From contig WQVW01000077.1 of assembly GCA_009785655.1 (NCBI GenBank), forward strand, positions 1 through 7,336: a stretch of 7,336 nucleotides of DNA. The letters run 5' to 3'. The stretch is from Oscillospiraceae bacterium (GTDB lineage Bacteria > Bacillota > Clostridia > Oscillospirales > Oscillospiraceae). The notes beneath the pieces were generated by a model, which saw only the letters and a program-made list of their open reading frames with translations, did no database searches and was not told where the DNA came from. Shown here piece after piece: positions 1 through 6,322 of the stretch (position 1 is its first letter; every line of letters starts with the position of its first letter). Both the position numbers and the translations under genes were made by a program.

Positions 1-181
1 GATTTATTATTCGTAACTTTTTTCAGTCGTTATTCAACTTATCTGCCGCCGGTAAAAAGTCCGGTACGAGATATGATCTTATCATCAAATTTTTAAAGGA
101 GACATTTTTATGGCCAATGCAGTTTTTTATTGTTCTTTTACGCTTAAAAAGGCAGGCTCTCGTGGTGTCATATGAAAATAA
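1..181. other. Left-edge region without a secure gene
   Basis: This stretch holds no gene I can name. In plus frame 1 the sequence is open from the window edge to a TAA at 94-96 (about 31 residues). That TAA runs straight into the Shine-Dalgarno of the small ORF at 110, as at an operon junction, so it could be the tail of a plus-strand gene entering from the left. Plus frame 3 is also open, from base 3 to a TAA at about 213, so the choice of frame is not settled. A short perfect inverted repeat (ATGAT-ctt-ATCAT, 73-85) and a repeated CCGGTA (49-54 and 61-66) are present, with no known meaning. Confidence 0.4.
110..175 (+). CDS. 21-residue ORF with ideal Shine-Dalgarno; possible gene remnant or small peptide
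   Basis: A perfect AAAGGAG at 95-101 stands 8 bases before an ATG at 110. The frame ends at TGA 173-175 and encodes 21 residues beginning MANAVFYCSF. The start signal is as good as that of any full gene in the window, which argues against chance, but the product is too short for a domain call. From memory only, the N-terminus resembles the first residues of a family of roughly 70-80 residue uncharacterised Firmicute proteins. If so, this is a 5' stump whose remainder has been lost, since neither downstream frame continues it recognisably. It could equally be a genuine microprotein or a chance ORF. It ends 7 bases before the terminator stem of the convergent lactate permease gene. No convincing promoter was found. 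Confidence 0.35.
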   Translation: MANAVFYCSFTLKKAGSRGVI

Positions 182-206
182 TAGGGGCGATGTTCCATCG
201 CCCCTA
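182..206 (-). terminator. Intrinsic terminator of the lactate permease gene
   Basis: An 11-bp perfect stem (182-192 paired with 196-206, core GGGGCGATG) with a 3-base loop lies about 22 bases beyond the permease stop codon. Read on the minus strand it is followed by a T-rich run (TTATTTTC), as expected for Rho-independent termination. On the plus strand the following bases are not T-rich, so it should act mainly on minus-strand transcripts. With so tight a loop the last base pair or two may open. Confidence 0.82.
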
Positions 207-228
207 AGTCCTTAAAATTGCGCTGACA

Positions 229-1779
229 CTAAGCACCGTAATGCATCACATTCAACAGTATAAAGTTCGCAATACCCATCACCAGGGCGATCAGCAGTAC
301 GATGCCGATGAGTTTCTTAATAATCTGCGATTCTTGTCCTGTGAGCTTTGTGGCGGTGGCGCCCATCAGCACCAATGTTGGGCCGATGCTGACGCCCACA
401 GCGCCGGATATCGACTGTACCGCGGACATCACCGCGCTGCTGACATCCAGGCGGCCTGCGATTGTATGCTGGAAGTAGCCGAACAGCACGTTGGAATTGG
501 TGTTGTTTCCAGTCAAAAAGCTTGCAAGCACACCTAAAAATGGTGCGGATAGCGGATAGAATCGGCCGGTCACGTCGGCAACCTGGTAGGCCAAGTGATG
601 GGTCATTCCGGAGTCCTTCATAATCAGCGACATGCTGCCAAGGAACAGCAGTGCAATCGTGGCAGGGATGCCTTTTTTGACCGTTTTCTTGACTGCGCCG
701 CGGAACACGCCAGAATCCCACACTTTTGCACGCTTGTAGATCAGAATGGCCACGACAGAGGCTAAAATCAATATGACAGACGGATGTCCAAACAGCCTAA
801 TCGCCATGTAGTTAGTTTCTGCCGGCACCGAGTACCCCAGTGCAGTTATGGTTTCAGGGAACCTAAATGATACGGCTATGTTGTTCCGCAAGTCTGCCGG
901 TAAGAATGAGAACAGTATTGACACCGCTAAAATGGTTGCGTATGGCAGCAACGCTTGTACAAGCGTTAAGTCGCCCGCGTAAAGTCTGGGCTTTGTTTCC
1001 GCACGAGCGCGCAGTTTATATAGAATAAACATTGTTGCCAACCCGGCAAGGGCTGGGTTAATGGTGCCAAGCGCGTATAGACCGAAGAAGATGGTGAAAT
1101 ATTGCACAACTGCCATAATGATAGAGACAGGCAATATGTACGCCAGTCCTTTTTTTACACCCTTGAATCCGTCATATAACCAGCAGACGCCGAAACCGGT
1201 ACCCACATGGGCGATTGTGTTGAATATCCACATCGGTATGCCCAACGCTTCCGGCGGGTTGCCGGTGATGTTGGATATGACAAAAAATGCCGCGCCCATG
1301 GAGCCGAACGTCACTGCCCAGGAATGTCCTAACAGCGCCGCGGCAAGAGACTTGACCGGATTGAACCCAAGCGCAATCAAAATTGGCGCAACGATGACCG
1401 CGGGCACCCCGAATCCGGCCATGCCTTGAAGCAAGCCGGTAAATAGCCAGGCAAGCAATACGAACGCCACAAACTTGTCTTCGACAAAGATGGTAATGTT
1501 TTTCGTTATAACATCAATGGCTTTAAAATCGCTTACCAAATGATACAGAAGCAGTGCGCCCCATACGATCAGTGAGACGAATAGCGCGACTGACAGCGCC
1601 TTGCCCACGGCGACTGACAGACCCAACGCGTTCATGCCGAAGGCGAATAGCGCGATAACAAGGGCTAATGCCAGAGAAATAGCTCCCGCCTTGGCGACAG
1701 AGAGCTTAAGTACGATTAGACAAAGCAGCAGACTGAGTATCGGCAAAAGTGACAATATAGTCAGCATGGTGTTGTTCAT
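229..1779 (-). CDS. lctP: L-lactate permease (LctP family)
   Basis: This is a 516-residue integral membrane protein, close to the usual 510-560 of the LctP family, which moves lactate (and often glycolate) with protons across the cytoplasmic membrane. It is hydrophobic throughout, with a dozen or so likely membrane spans. Family signatures visible are QGMAGFGVPAVIVAPILIAL (118-137), LLGHSWAVTFGSMG (149-162), the FLTGNNTNSNVLFG loop (421-434) and the glycine-rich segment ending in LTGQES (about 459-484). The last differs somewhat from the canonical GNMI-type stretch, so the exact substrate (lactate, glycolate or another 2-hydroxy acid) is uncertain. The frame extends 14 codons upstream to 1821, but that ATG lies next to the -10 box and ahead of the predicted transcription start, so ATG 1779 is chosen. 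The gene stands alone with its own promoter and terminator. No lactate dehydrogenase or utilisation gene is in the window. Confidence 0.9.
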   Translation of the reverse strand: MNNTMLTILSLLPILSLLLCLIVLKLSVAKAGAISLALALVIALFAFGMNALGLSVAVGKALSVALFVSLIVWGALLLYHLVSDFKAIDVITKNITIFVEDKFVAFVLLAWLFTGLLQGMAGFGVPAVIVAPILIALGFNPVKSLAAALLGHSWAVTFGSMGAAFFVISNITGNPPEALGIPMWIFNTIAHVGTGFGVCWLYDGFKGVKKGLAYILPVSIIMAVVQYFTIFFGLYALGTINPALAGLATMFILYKLRARAETKPRLYAGDLTLVQALLPYATILAVSILFSFLPADLRNNIAVSFRFPETITALGYSVPAETNYMAIRLFGHPSVILILASVVAILIYKRAKVWDSGVFRGAVKKTVKKGIPATIALLFLGSMSLIMKDSGMTHHLAYQVADVTGRFYPLSAPFLGVLASFLTGNNTNSNVLFGYFQHTIAGRLDVSSAVMSAVQSISGAVGVSIGPTLVLMGATATKLTGQESQIIKKLIGIVLLIALVMGIANFILLNVMHYGA

Positions 1780-1793
1780 AATGATGGAATCAT
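1776..1793 (-). CDS. Five-codon leader minicistron overlapping the permease start
   Basis: Reading the minus strand, ATG 1793-1791 begins a five-codon frame (MIPSL) that ends at TGA 1778-1776, overlapping the permease ATG (1779-1777) as ATGA. The AGGAG at 1799-1803 is 5 bases from this ATG, better placed than for the permease start itself, where the nearer AAAGGA is 13 bases away. If translated, ribosomes would terminate on the permease start codon and could re-initiate there. The frame is short enough to arise by chance. Confidence 0.3.
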   Translation of the reverse strand: MIPSL

Positions 1794-1803
1794 CCTTTCT
1801 CCT
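1793..1803 (-). promoter_or_regulatory. Ribosome binding region of the lactate permease
   Basis: Minus-strand AGGAGAAAGGA carries two Shine-Dalgarno-like cores. The nearer core is 13 bases from the permease ATG at 1779, longer than usual, and no in-frame ATG, GTG or TTG lies between. It would fit the ATG at 1793 of the minicistron better. Confidence 0.6.
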
Positions 1804-1823
1804 AAAAAATGCGACCGGCAAGC

Positions 1824-1852
1824 ATTATATAGTAAAATCGACAGCTTGACAA
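1824..1852 (-). promoter_or_regulatory. Near-consensus sigma-A type promoter for the lactate permease
   Basis: On the minus strand TTGTCA (1852-1847) is separated by exactly 17 bases from a perfect TATAAT (1829-1824). The expected transcript start is about 1817, giving a leader of about 38 bases. The bases upstream of the -35 box (about 1860-1890) are A/T-rich, like an UP element. This makes the permease independent of the operon that ends at 1907. No clear operator palindrome overlaps it. Confidence 0.85.
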
Positions 1853-1906
1853 TAGTCAGAATGATGAAAAATGAAATTTTCAATCAGGTTACTTGCAAAG
1901 TTCGCA

Positions 1907-4132
1907 CTAATTCTCCCGCAACAAATCAAGCAGAAGCGCAGAATCTTCCCGCGCAGCGAGTTCAAGCGCGTCAGATTTGCTTTTTAAAATTTCCGAATAG
2001 TAATCTCGCTGGGATAATATGTTTGCTATCGTTTCCTGTGCCAGATCGCAGTCTAAATCAGTCACATCACCGGCGGAGGGCATGGATAAGGATTCAGACA
2101 ATGCCGCCACCTTTGGGTCATATACAAGTCCCGCGAAAGGCACGTTCATCCGCGCCGCGAATATCAGCGCGTGTAATCGCATGGCGAGCATACAGTCGGC
2201 TTGGCCGATAACACCCATCAACGCTTCTGCCGTGAATCGACTTTCCAATATGTACGATGGGTTTTTCATCATTTCCTGCACTTTGCGGCTGATTGCAATA
2301 TCTTTGTTTGCCTGCATTGGAATAAACACGACATGATGGCCGGATGTTTCTGCAACACGGTCACAGATCGCTGCGATTTTTTGGCAAAAATCTGTATTCT
2401 GACTATCCCGGAAGGCGGAAAAAGGGCGGATTGAAACCGCGATAAATGCCCCCTCTGGCACACCATGTTCAGAGAGCAGATGTCGAGCGTCTTCACTTGG
2501 GACTCCGGATATAGTGAACACAGGATCTGCCGTTACATGCATATCCTCGCGGATAACACCCATTGCGCGGAGTTCATCAAGAGACGCCGGATCCCGCAAT
2601 GTGATGACATCAGCGCGGCTGACGACGCGCCGGACGCGGCGGCGGTTTGATTTTTTGCTGACCGGGCCTATTCCGTTCGCGTAGATCATGACTTTTTTGC
2701 CCATTTTCTTGGCTGCCCATATGATAAAAAGATAGTACAAAAGCGATCGCGTCGATGTGAAGTCTTGCAACAGACTCCCGCCGCCGGAGACGAGGAGGTC
2801 ACAACGGCGCAGCGTACCCAGCACGCGCAAAATCTTAAAACGATCAACAGCGGCATAGCCGTAACGCGTTTTAGTGTCATCCGGGTCTGAAGACAGGACT
2901 GTGATCGAAATATCATTGGACAAGTGTTTAATGTTCCGATAAATTGACTGCAATATCGCCTCATCTCCGGCGTTTTTAAAGCCGTAATATCCGCTCATTA
3001 CAACATGGTACCGGCGGCGTTCCGCCGCTTCGTATGCATGGATGCAGTCGTCCGTCATTCTGCTGATGGAATAATCCCGCGAAATCAGATCTCTGCCGAA
3101 ATTGCCGAGAGATATTCGATCCTCTGTTGAGACGTTGCTGAAAAAATCAATGATTCCGCGTAGCAACAATTCACTGGTTGGCAACGCACAGCCGCGTCCG
3201 GTGAAGTTTGCATCTGCCGCCATTTGTAGATTATCGGGCGTTAACAAGCCGATATACCCTTGCGCCCCAGCGATGATAACGGGTTTCGCGGTTGCCATCG
3301 CTTCCATGGCCGAACGAGCCACGCCGACGAACACATCGCAGGCGGCCAAAATCTCGTTAATATCTGTGCGAGGGCCTGTCATAATCACTGCATTAGCACC
3401 GATGGCCGCGTTTGCGGCATCAGCGTTTGCTTTAAGCGTATCATAAACATCGCCGCCCCCGGCGATAACAATCTGCACGCCGGGAAGACGCTGATTCAAC
3501 TCTGGCGCGAGGTCGATAAGCAAACTGGAAACAGCAGCGGCGGGGTTGTCCAGTCGGTTTACGTTGCAGATTATTGGCCGCGTCGGATCCAGTCCGAATT
3601 CGGAGATTATGTTGGCGGGGGAGACCTCCGGCGAAAATCTGTTGCTGTCTATGGCGTTAATCGTGACAAAAATATTGTCTGGCTCAATGCCGTAATTATC
3701 AATCAGATAGCGCTTAATATCGTCAGACGCGGCAATTGTTTTTTCGCCCCAGTTGGTAAGGTACTTCAGTCCGCGCCCTAAGTCAAACACACCGTGTGCG
3801 GTGGTGATGAATGTGAACTTCATGGTTTTATGAAGCAAGCCGCAAATAAAACCGGGGATGCGGGCGTGGGCGTGTACGATATCCGGTTTCTCGCGCTTTA
3901 TGATCTTACGCAGCAGGAAATATGATTGCAACATGCTGGAAAGCTTGCGCTTATCCATCGGGACGGTGTGATGAGGTATCCCGGCCTGTTCAAGCTCCGC
4001 GACATATACACCGCCGTTGGAGGCGACGGATACGTCAATTCCGCGCCGCTTTAATTCGCGTGCAAGTTCTATGATATGGGTTTCCGCGCCGCCGATGTCA
4101 AGGCTCATGGTCGTGAGCAGTACTTTACGCAT
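1907..4132 (-). CDS. csaB: GT4 glycosyltransferase - CsaB-type polysaccharide pyruvyl transferase fusion
   Basis: A 741-residue two-enzyme protein. Residues 1 to about 372 form a GT-B fold family 4 glycosyltransferase: nucleotide-sugar loop start GGAE (14-17), DIVHAHAR (84-91), TAHG (111-114), NAIDSNRF (159-166), IAGGG (223-227) and MEAMATAKPVI (276-286). The usual EX7E donor motif keeps only its second Glu (E277); the first position is Val. Residues about 376-738 form a pyruvyl transferase of the CsaB/WcaK type: GYYGFKNAGDEAIL (381-394), SGGGSLLQD (449-457), YANGIGP (484-490), LRDPAS (512-517) and MRLHALIFAA (651-660), with the R-x-H typical of the family. Stand-alone CsaB proteins are roughly half this length. 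In S-layer bacteria CsaB adds pyruvate ketals to the secondary cell-wall polymer so that SLH domains can bind. It is the last gene of the operon; its ATG shares a base with the preceding stop (TAATG), and no strong terminator follows. The fusion is probably cytoplasmic. The sugar transferred is unknown. Confidence 0.88.
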   Translation of the reverse strand: MRKVLLTTMSLDIGGAETHIIELARELKRRGIDVSVASNGGVYVAELEQAGIPHHTVPMDKRKLSSMLQSYFLLRKIIKREKPDIVHAHARIPGFICGLLHKTMKFTFITTAHGVFDLGRGLKYLTNWGEKTIAASDDIKRYLIDNYGIEPDNIFVTINAIDSNRFSPEVSPANIISEFGLDPTRPIICNVNRLDNPAAAVSSLLIDLAPELNQRLPGVQIVIAGGGDVYDTLKANADAANAAIGANAVIMTGPRTDINEILAACDVFVGVARSAMEAMATAKPVIIAGAQGYIGLLTPDNLQMAADANFTGRGCALPTSELLLRGIIDFFSNVSTEDRISLGNFGRDLISRDYSISRMTDDCIHAYEAAERRRYHVVMSGYYGFKNAGDEAILQSIYRNIKHLSNDISITVLSSDPDDTKTRYGYAAVDRFKILRVLGTLRRCDLLVSGGGSLLQDFTSTRSLLYYLFIIWAAKKMGKKVMIYANGIGPVSKKSNRRRVRRVVSRADVITLRDPASLDELRAMGVIREDMHVTADPVFTISGVPSEDARHLLSEHGVPEGAFIAVSIRPFSAFRDSQNTDFCQKIAAICDRVAETSGHHVVFIPMQANKDIAISRKVQEMMKNPSYILESRFTAEALMGVIGQADCMLAMRLHALIFAARMNVPFAGLVYDPKVAALSESLSMPSAGDVTDLDCDLAQETIANILSQRDYYSEILKSKSDALELAAREDSALLLDLLREN

Positions 4133-4635
4133 TAACGGCCACCGTCTATCGTCAGCAGTGTGCCGCTGAAGTCATTGTATTTTGTAAACAGGCGATAGTC
4201 CGCGTTTGCATTGAGCTCAACCACCCTATTGGCGAACAGTCTGCCGCCGCTGGTTGTGCCTTCAACTTCGATGGTCAACGTCACATCATACCGGTCATGA
4301 ACTCTGCCACGGACAAACGTGCCGTCGGCAAGCGGTTCTGTGGCATAGGCGTAGGTGACATGAACCGCCGTGATGGTACCCATGTACGCCCCGCCGTGAT
4401 CCCGGGAGTACAGTCTGTCACCGGGGCGCAGGAGATTCGCTGCTGTGTGGCGGGCTGTCGGGACTCTCACAGTGTAGGACACATTGGCGTTGGTAGAGGC
4501 GGTGACCGGGGTGTAAATCACATTAAATTTCATAAAAAACGCCAAGACCAAGATAGCGGCCACGAGAAAGACAACAATGTCAATAAAGCTTATCAGGCCG
4601 AAAATGCGACCCTTGTCATCGATTAATTTTCTCAT
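4132..4635 (-). CDS. DUF4330-like membrane-anchored protein, second paralogue
   Basis: A 167-residue protein with a short N-terminal segment (LIDDKGRIFG, 4-13) that looks like the start of the DUF4330 family, one membrane span at about 16-35, and a mostly beta-rich remainder that should lie outside the cell. Landmarks of the external part are SYTVRV (53-58), LLRPGDRLYS (68-77), MGTITAVHV (85-93) and TIEVEG (121-126). The same order of elements occurs in the neighbour encoded just upstream (4632-5132), so the two are tandem paralogues. Its ATG overlaps the preceding TGA as ATGA, with a GGTGAT Shine-Dalgarno inside the upstream gene. Its stop overlaps the start of the GT4-CsaB gene. No catalytic motif is visible. 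I know of no established function for the family. A role as assembly or scaffold factor for the surface polymer is inferred from position only. Confidence 0.78.
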   Translation of the reverse strand: MRKLIDDKGRIFGLISFIDIVVFLVAAILVLAFFMKFNVIYTPVTASTNANVSYTVRVPTARHTAANLLRPGDRLYSRDHGGAYMGTITAVHVTYAYATEPLADGTFVRGRVHDRYDVTLTIEVEGTTSGGRLFANRVVELNANADYRLFTKYNDFSGTLLTIDGGR

Positions 4636-5132
4636 GCGGCATCACCATCTCTTTCAATGTCAATAATCCATCCACTGCCGTGATATAGGGGGCCGTTGAC
4701 AGACACCTGCACCCCGGCGCGGATAACAAACCCGCCAACGTTTATCTGGTTTTCTGTGACTGTCGCCGGTGCTTCTACGACAATGATTGCTTCATTTTCT
4801 CCGGGAATTTCGGAATTGACACGCTCTCCTGTGTAAAAGTTGGTTCGCAATCCTCTGCTGGGGAGCACTTCGACAGAGACGACGGTGCCCAGCTGCCGTT
4901 GCTCAACCCGGTCAACCAGCGTGTCTCCGGGGCTGATCAGTGTGGCGGTGTCCTCGGCCATCCGCTCAAGCGAAATCGTGTATCTGACAGTTTCTTGGCC
5001 GCCGGCTGAGATTATTCCGCCGCCAGATCTGCCGCCAAGGTTGATAATGACCACAGCGGCGATGATGACGCAGGCGATGAAGATTAGGTCAAAGAGATTT
5101 GGCCGCCAGCGTTTCTTTTGATTGTTTTCCAT
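4632..5132 (-). CDS. DUF4330-like membrane-anchored protein, first paralogue
   Basis: A 166-residue protein and the first gene of the three-gene minus-strand operon. It has a basic N-terminus (KKRWR, 6-10), a membrane span at about 14-32, a Gly/Ser-rich linker (33-46), then an external domain with RYTISL (50-55), LISPGDTLVD (65-74), LGTVVSVEVL (81-90), AIIVVEAP (115-122) and GGFVIRAGVQVSVNGP (133-148). The positive-inside rule suggests N-in, C-out topology. The RYT / PGD / LGTV spacing matches the next gene, although this copy lacks the family-typical LID..GR..G opening and is therefore the more divergent. A GGAGG (5141-5145) 8 bases before the ATG fixes the start. There is no signal-peptide cleavage site I can argue for and no catalytic motif. 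Function unknown. Confidence 0.72.
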   Translation of the reverse strand: MENNQKKRWRPNLFDLIFIACVIIAAVVIINLGGRSGGGIISAGGQETVRYTISLERMAEDTATLISPGDTLVDRVEQRQLGTVVSVEVLPSRGLRTNFYTGERVNSEIPGENEAIIVVEAPATVTENQINVGGFVIRAGVQVSVNGPLYHGSGWIIDIERDGDAA

Positions 5133-5163
5133 TTGATATGCCTCCGGTTCGTTAGTTTATCAG

Positions 5164-5192
5164 TTGAAATGAAATACTGTTTCTGATATGAT
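5164..5192 (+). promoter_or_regulatory. Promoter of the plus-strand glycosyltransferase
   Basis: TTGAAA (5164-5169), a 17-base spacer, and TATGAT (5187-5192) make a good sigma-A type promoter. The expected start is about 5199, leaving a leader of about 26 bases. It lies in the 92-base gap between divergent genes. On the minus strand the same gap offers only a weak candidate for the DUF4330-like operon (TGATAAACT, about 5155-5163, with a poor -35). Confidence 0.72.
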
Positions 5193-5213
5193 GGTTTGAA
5201 TAATTTGTACTGC

Positions 5214-5218
5214 GGGAG
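5214..5218 (+). promoter_or_regulatory. Ribosome binding site deciding the glycosyltransferase start
   Basis: GGGAG lies 6 bases before the ATG at 5225 but only 3 before the in-frame GTG at 5222. The ATG is therefore the better start, giving 365 residues beginning MLKVLNV. Confidence 0.65.
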
Positions 5219-5224
5219 AAAGTG

Positions 5225-6322
5225 ATGCTAAAAGTTTTAAACGTAATCTCAGACTCAAATATCGGCGGGGCGGGCAAAATGCTGCTGGCGTTTTTGCAAA
5301 ATTGTGACAAAACTAAACTGGATATGACCGTGGTAGTGCCCCAAGGGGCGCTGCTGATTGAAGCACTGAAAGAGATGAATGTGCATTTCCTCACGGTTGA
5401 GGGGCTGGCCGAAAAATCTTTCAGTGTGCCGGTTGTGCGGCGTCTAAAAAAGCTGATAATCGCGGAAAAGCCGGATATTGTGCATACCCACGCCTCTATG
5501 TCGGCGAGAATCGCGGCGCGGCTGGCGGGGTGCAAGATCGTGTATACCAGACACAGTGTATTTCCGAACAGCCCTATGAAAATCCGGTTTCCGCTTAAAC
5601 AAATTTTTGGTGCGGTGAACAATTATTTTGCCGATGAAGTGATTGCGGTATCCCCAGCTGCGAAAGACATCATTGTAGAAGCGGGACAGAAGCCCGGCAA
5701 AGTGAAGGTAATATACAACGGTGTGGATGCGTTATCAAAACCGGGAGAATTGGAAAGAGCCGCCGCGAGAGCGGTATACGGTTTGGGCGCAGAAGACTTC
5801 GTGTGCGGAATATTTGCGCGACTCACGCCGGTGAAAGGCCATGCATACGTCTTAAAGGCGGCGGAGCTTCTGAAAAATAACGCGGATATAAAGTTTGTCA
5901 TCGCCGGAACGGGAGAGATTGAGGACGAGCTAAAAAAGCGCGCTGTGGGAAATGGGCTTGATAACGTTGTATTTACCGGATTCTTATCCGATGTGGAGAC
6001 GCTGATGGGGGCACTTGATTTGCAGCTGAACGCGTCGTATGGGACAGAAGCGACAAGCTTAGCGTTGCTTGAGGGGATGAGCATGGGAATCCCGGCTGTT
6101 GCCAGTTCGTTCGGCGGGAATCCCTATGTGATTGCCCACGGGGAGAATGGTATGATCTTCCCGGAAAAAGACGCTGAGGCATTGGCGGAAGCGATCCGTG
6201 TGCTATATGCTGACAGCGATCTTTACAAGGAAATGAGTGACAACTCCGTCAAGATTTTTAACGAGCAGTTCACCTCTGCTGAAATGACGAAGCATATTGA
6301 GGCACTGTATCATTCCTTATGA
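5225..6322 (+). CDS. Family 4 (GT-B) glycosyltransferase
   Basis: A complete 365-residue retaining glycosyltransferase of family GT4, normal in length. The N-terminal acceptor domain holds NIGGAGKML (12-20), KPDIVHTHAS (82-91) and YTRHSVFP (107-114). The C-terminal donor domain holds IYNGVDAL (163-170), FARLTPVKGH (197-206, with the donor-contacting R199 and K204), FVIAGTGE (224-231), VVFTGF (248-253) and a complete EX7E motif, E275 and E283. The likely role is transfer of one sugar from a nucleotide-sugar to a lipid-linked intermediate of the surface polymer at the inner membrane face; donor and acceptor cannot be read from sequence. It is the only secure plus-strand gene in the window and has its own promoter. 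Its last 13 bases overlap the 3' end of the convergent Wzy_C gene, with no terminator between them. Confidence 0.9.
   Translation: MLKVLNVISDSNIGGAGKMLLAFLQNCDKTKLDMTVVVPQGALLIEALKEMNVHFLTVEGLAEKSFSVPVVRRLKKLIIAEKPDIVHTHASMSARIAARLAGCKIVYTRHSVFPNSPMKIRFPLKQIFGAVNNYFADEVIAVSPAAKDIIVEAGQKPGKVKVIYNGVDALSKPGELERAAARAVYGLGAEDFVCGIFARLTPVKGHAYVLKAAELLKNNADIKFVIAGTGEIEDELKKRAVGNGLDNVVFTGFLSDVETLMGALDLQLNASYGTEATSLALLEGMSMGIPAVASSFGGNPYVIAHGENGMIFPEKDAEALAEAIRVLYADSDLYKEMSDNSVKIFNEQFTSAEMTKHIEALYHSL

Noticed and set aside
73..85. ATGAT-ctt-ATCAT palindrome as an operator
   Set aside because: The arms are only 5 bp, with no matching promoter and no second copy in the window.
241..537. Plus-strand open frame opposite the permease C-terminus
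   Set aside because: Shadow of the permease, rich in His, Gln and Ala, with no ribosome binding site or family resemblance.
1846..1851. Perfect TTGACA on the plus strand
   Set aside because: No -10-like hexamer lies 16-18 bases downstream, and no plus-strand gene follows. It overlaps the -35 of the minus-strand permease promoter.
1862..1885. A/T-rich imperfect hairpin after the CsaB stop as a terminator
   Set aside because: The stem is almost all A-T with a bulge and has no clean T-run after it, so it is too weak to call.
3260..3781. Open frame of 173 codons on the plus strand
   Set aside because: It lies wholly opposite the GT4 half of the fusion gene, shows no domain, has a low-complexity Cys/His-rich composition typical of a shadow frame, and lacks a ribosome binding site.
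5152..6084. Two long minus-strand open frames opposite the glycosyltransferase
   Set aside because: The plus-strand gene has all GT4 motifs, a promoter and a ribosome binding site. The minus frames are Ser/Phe-rich mirror products with no recognisable domain.
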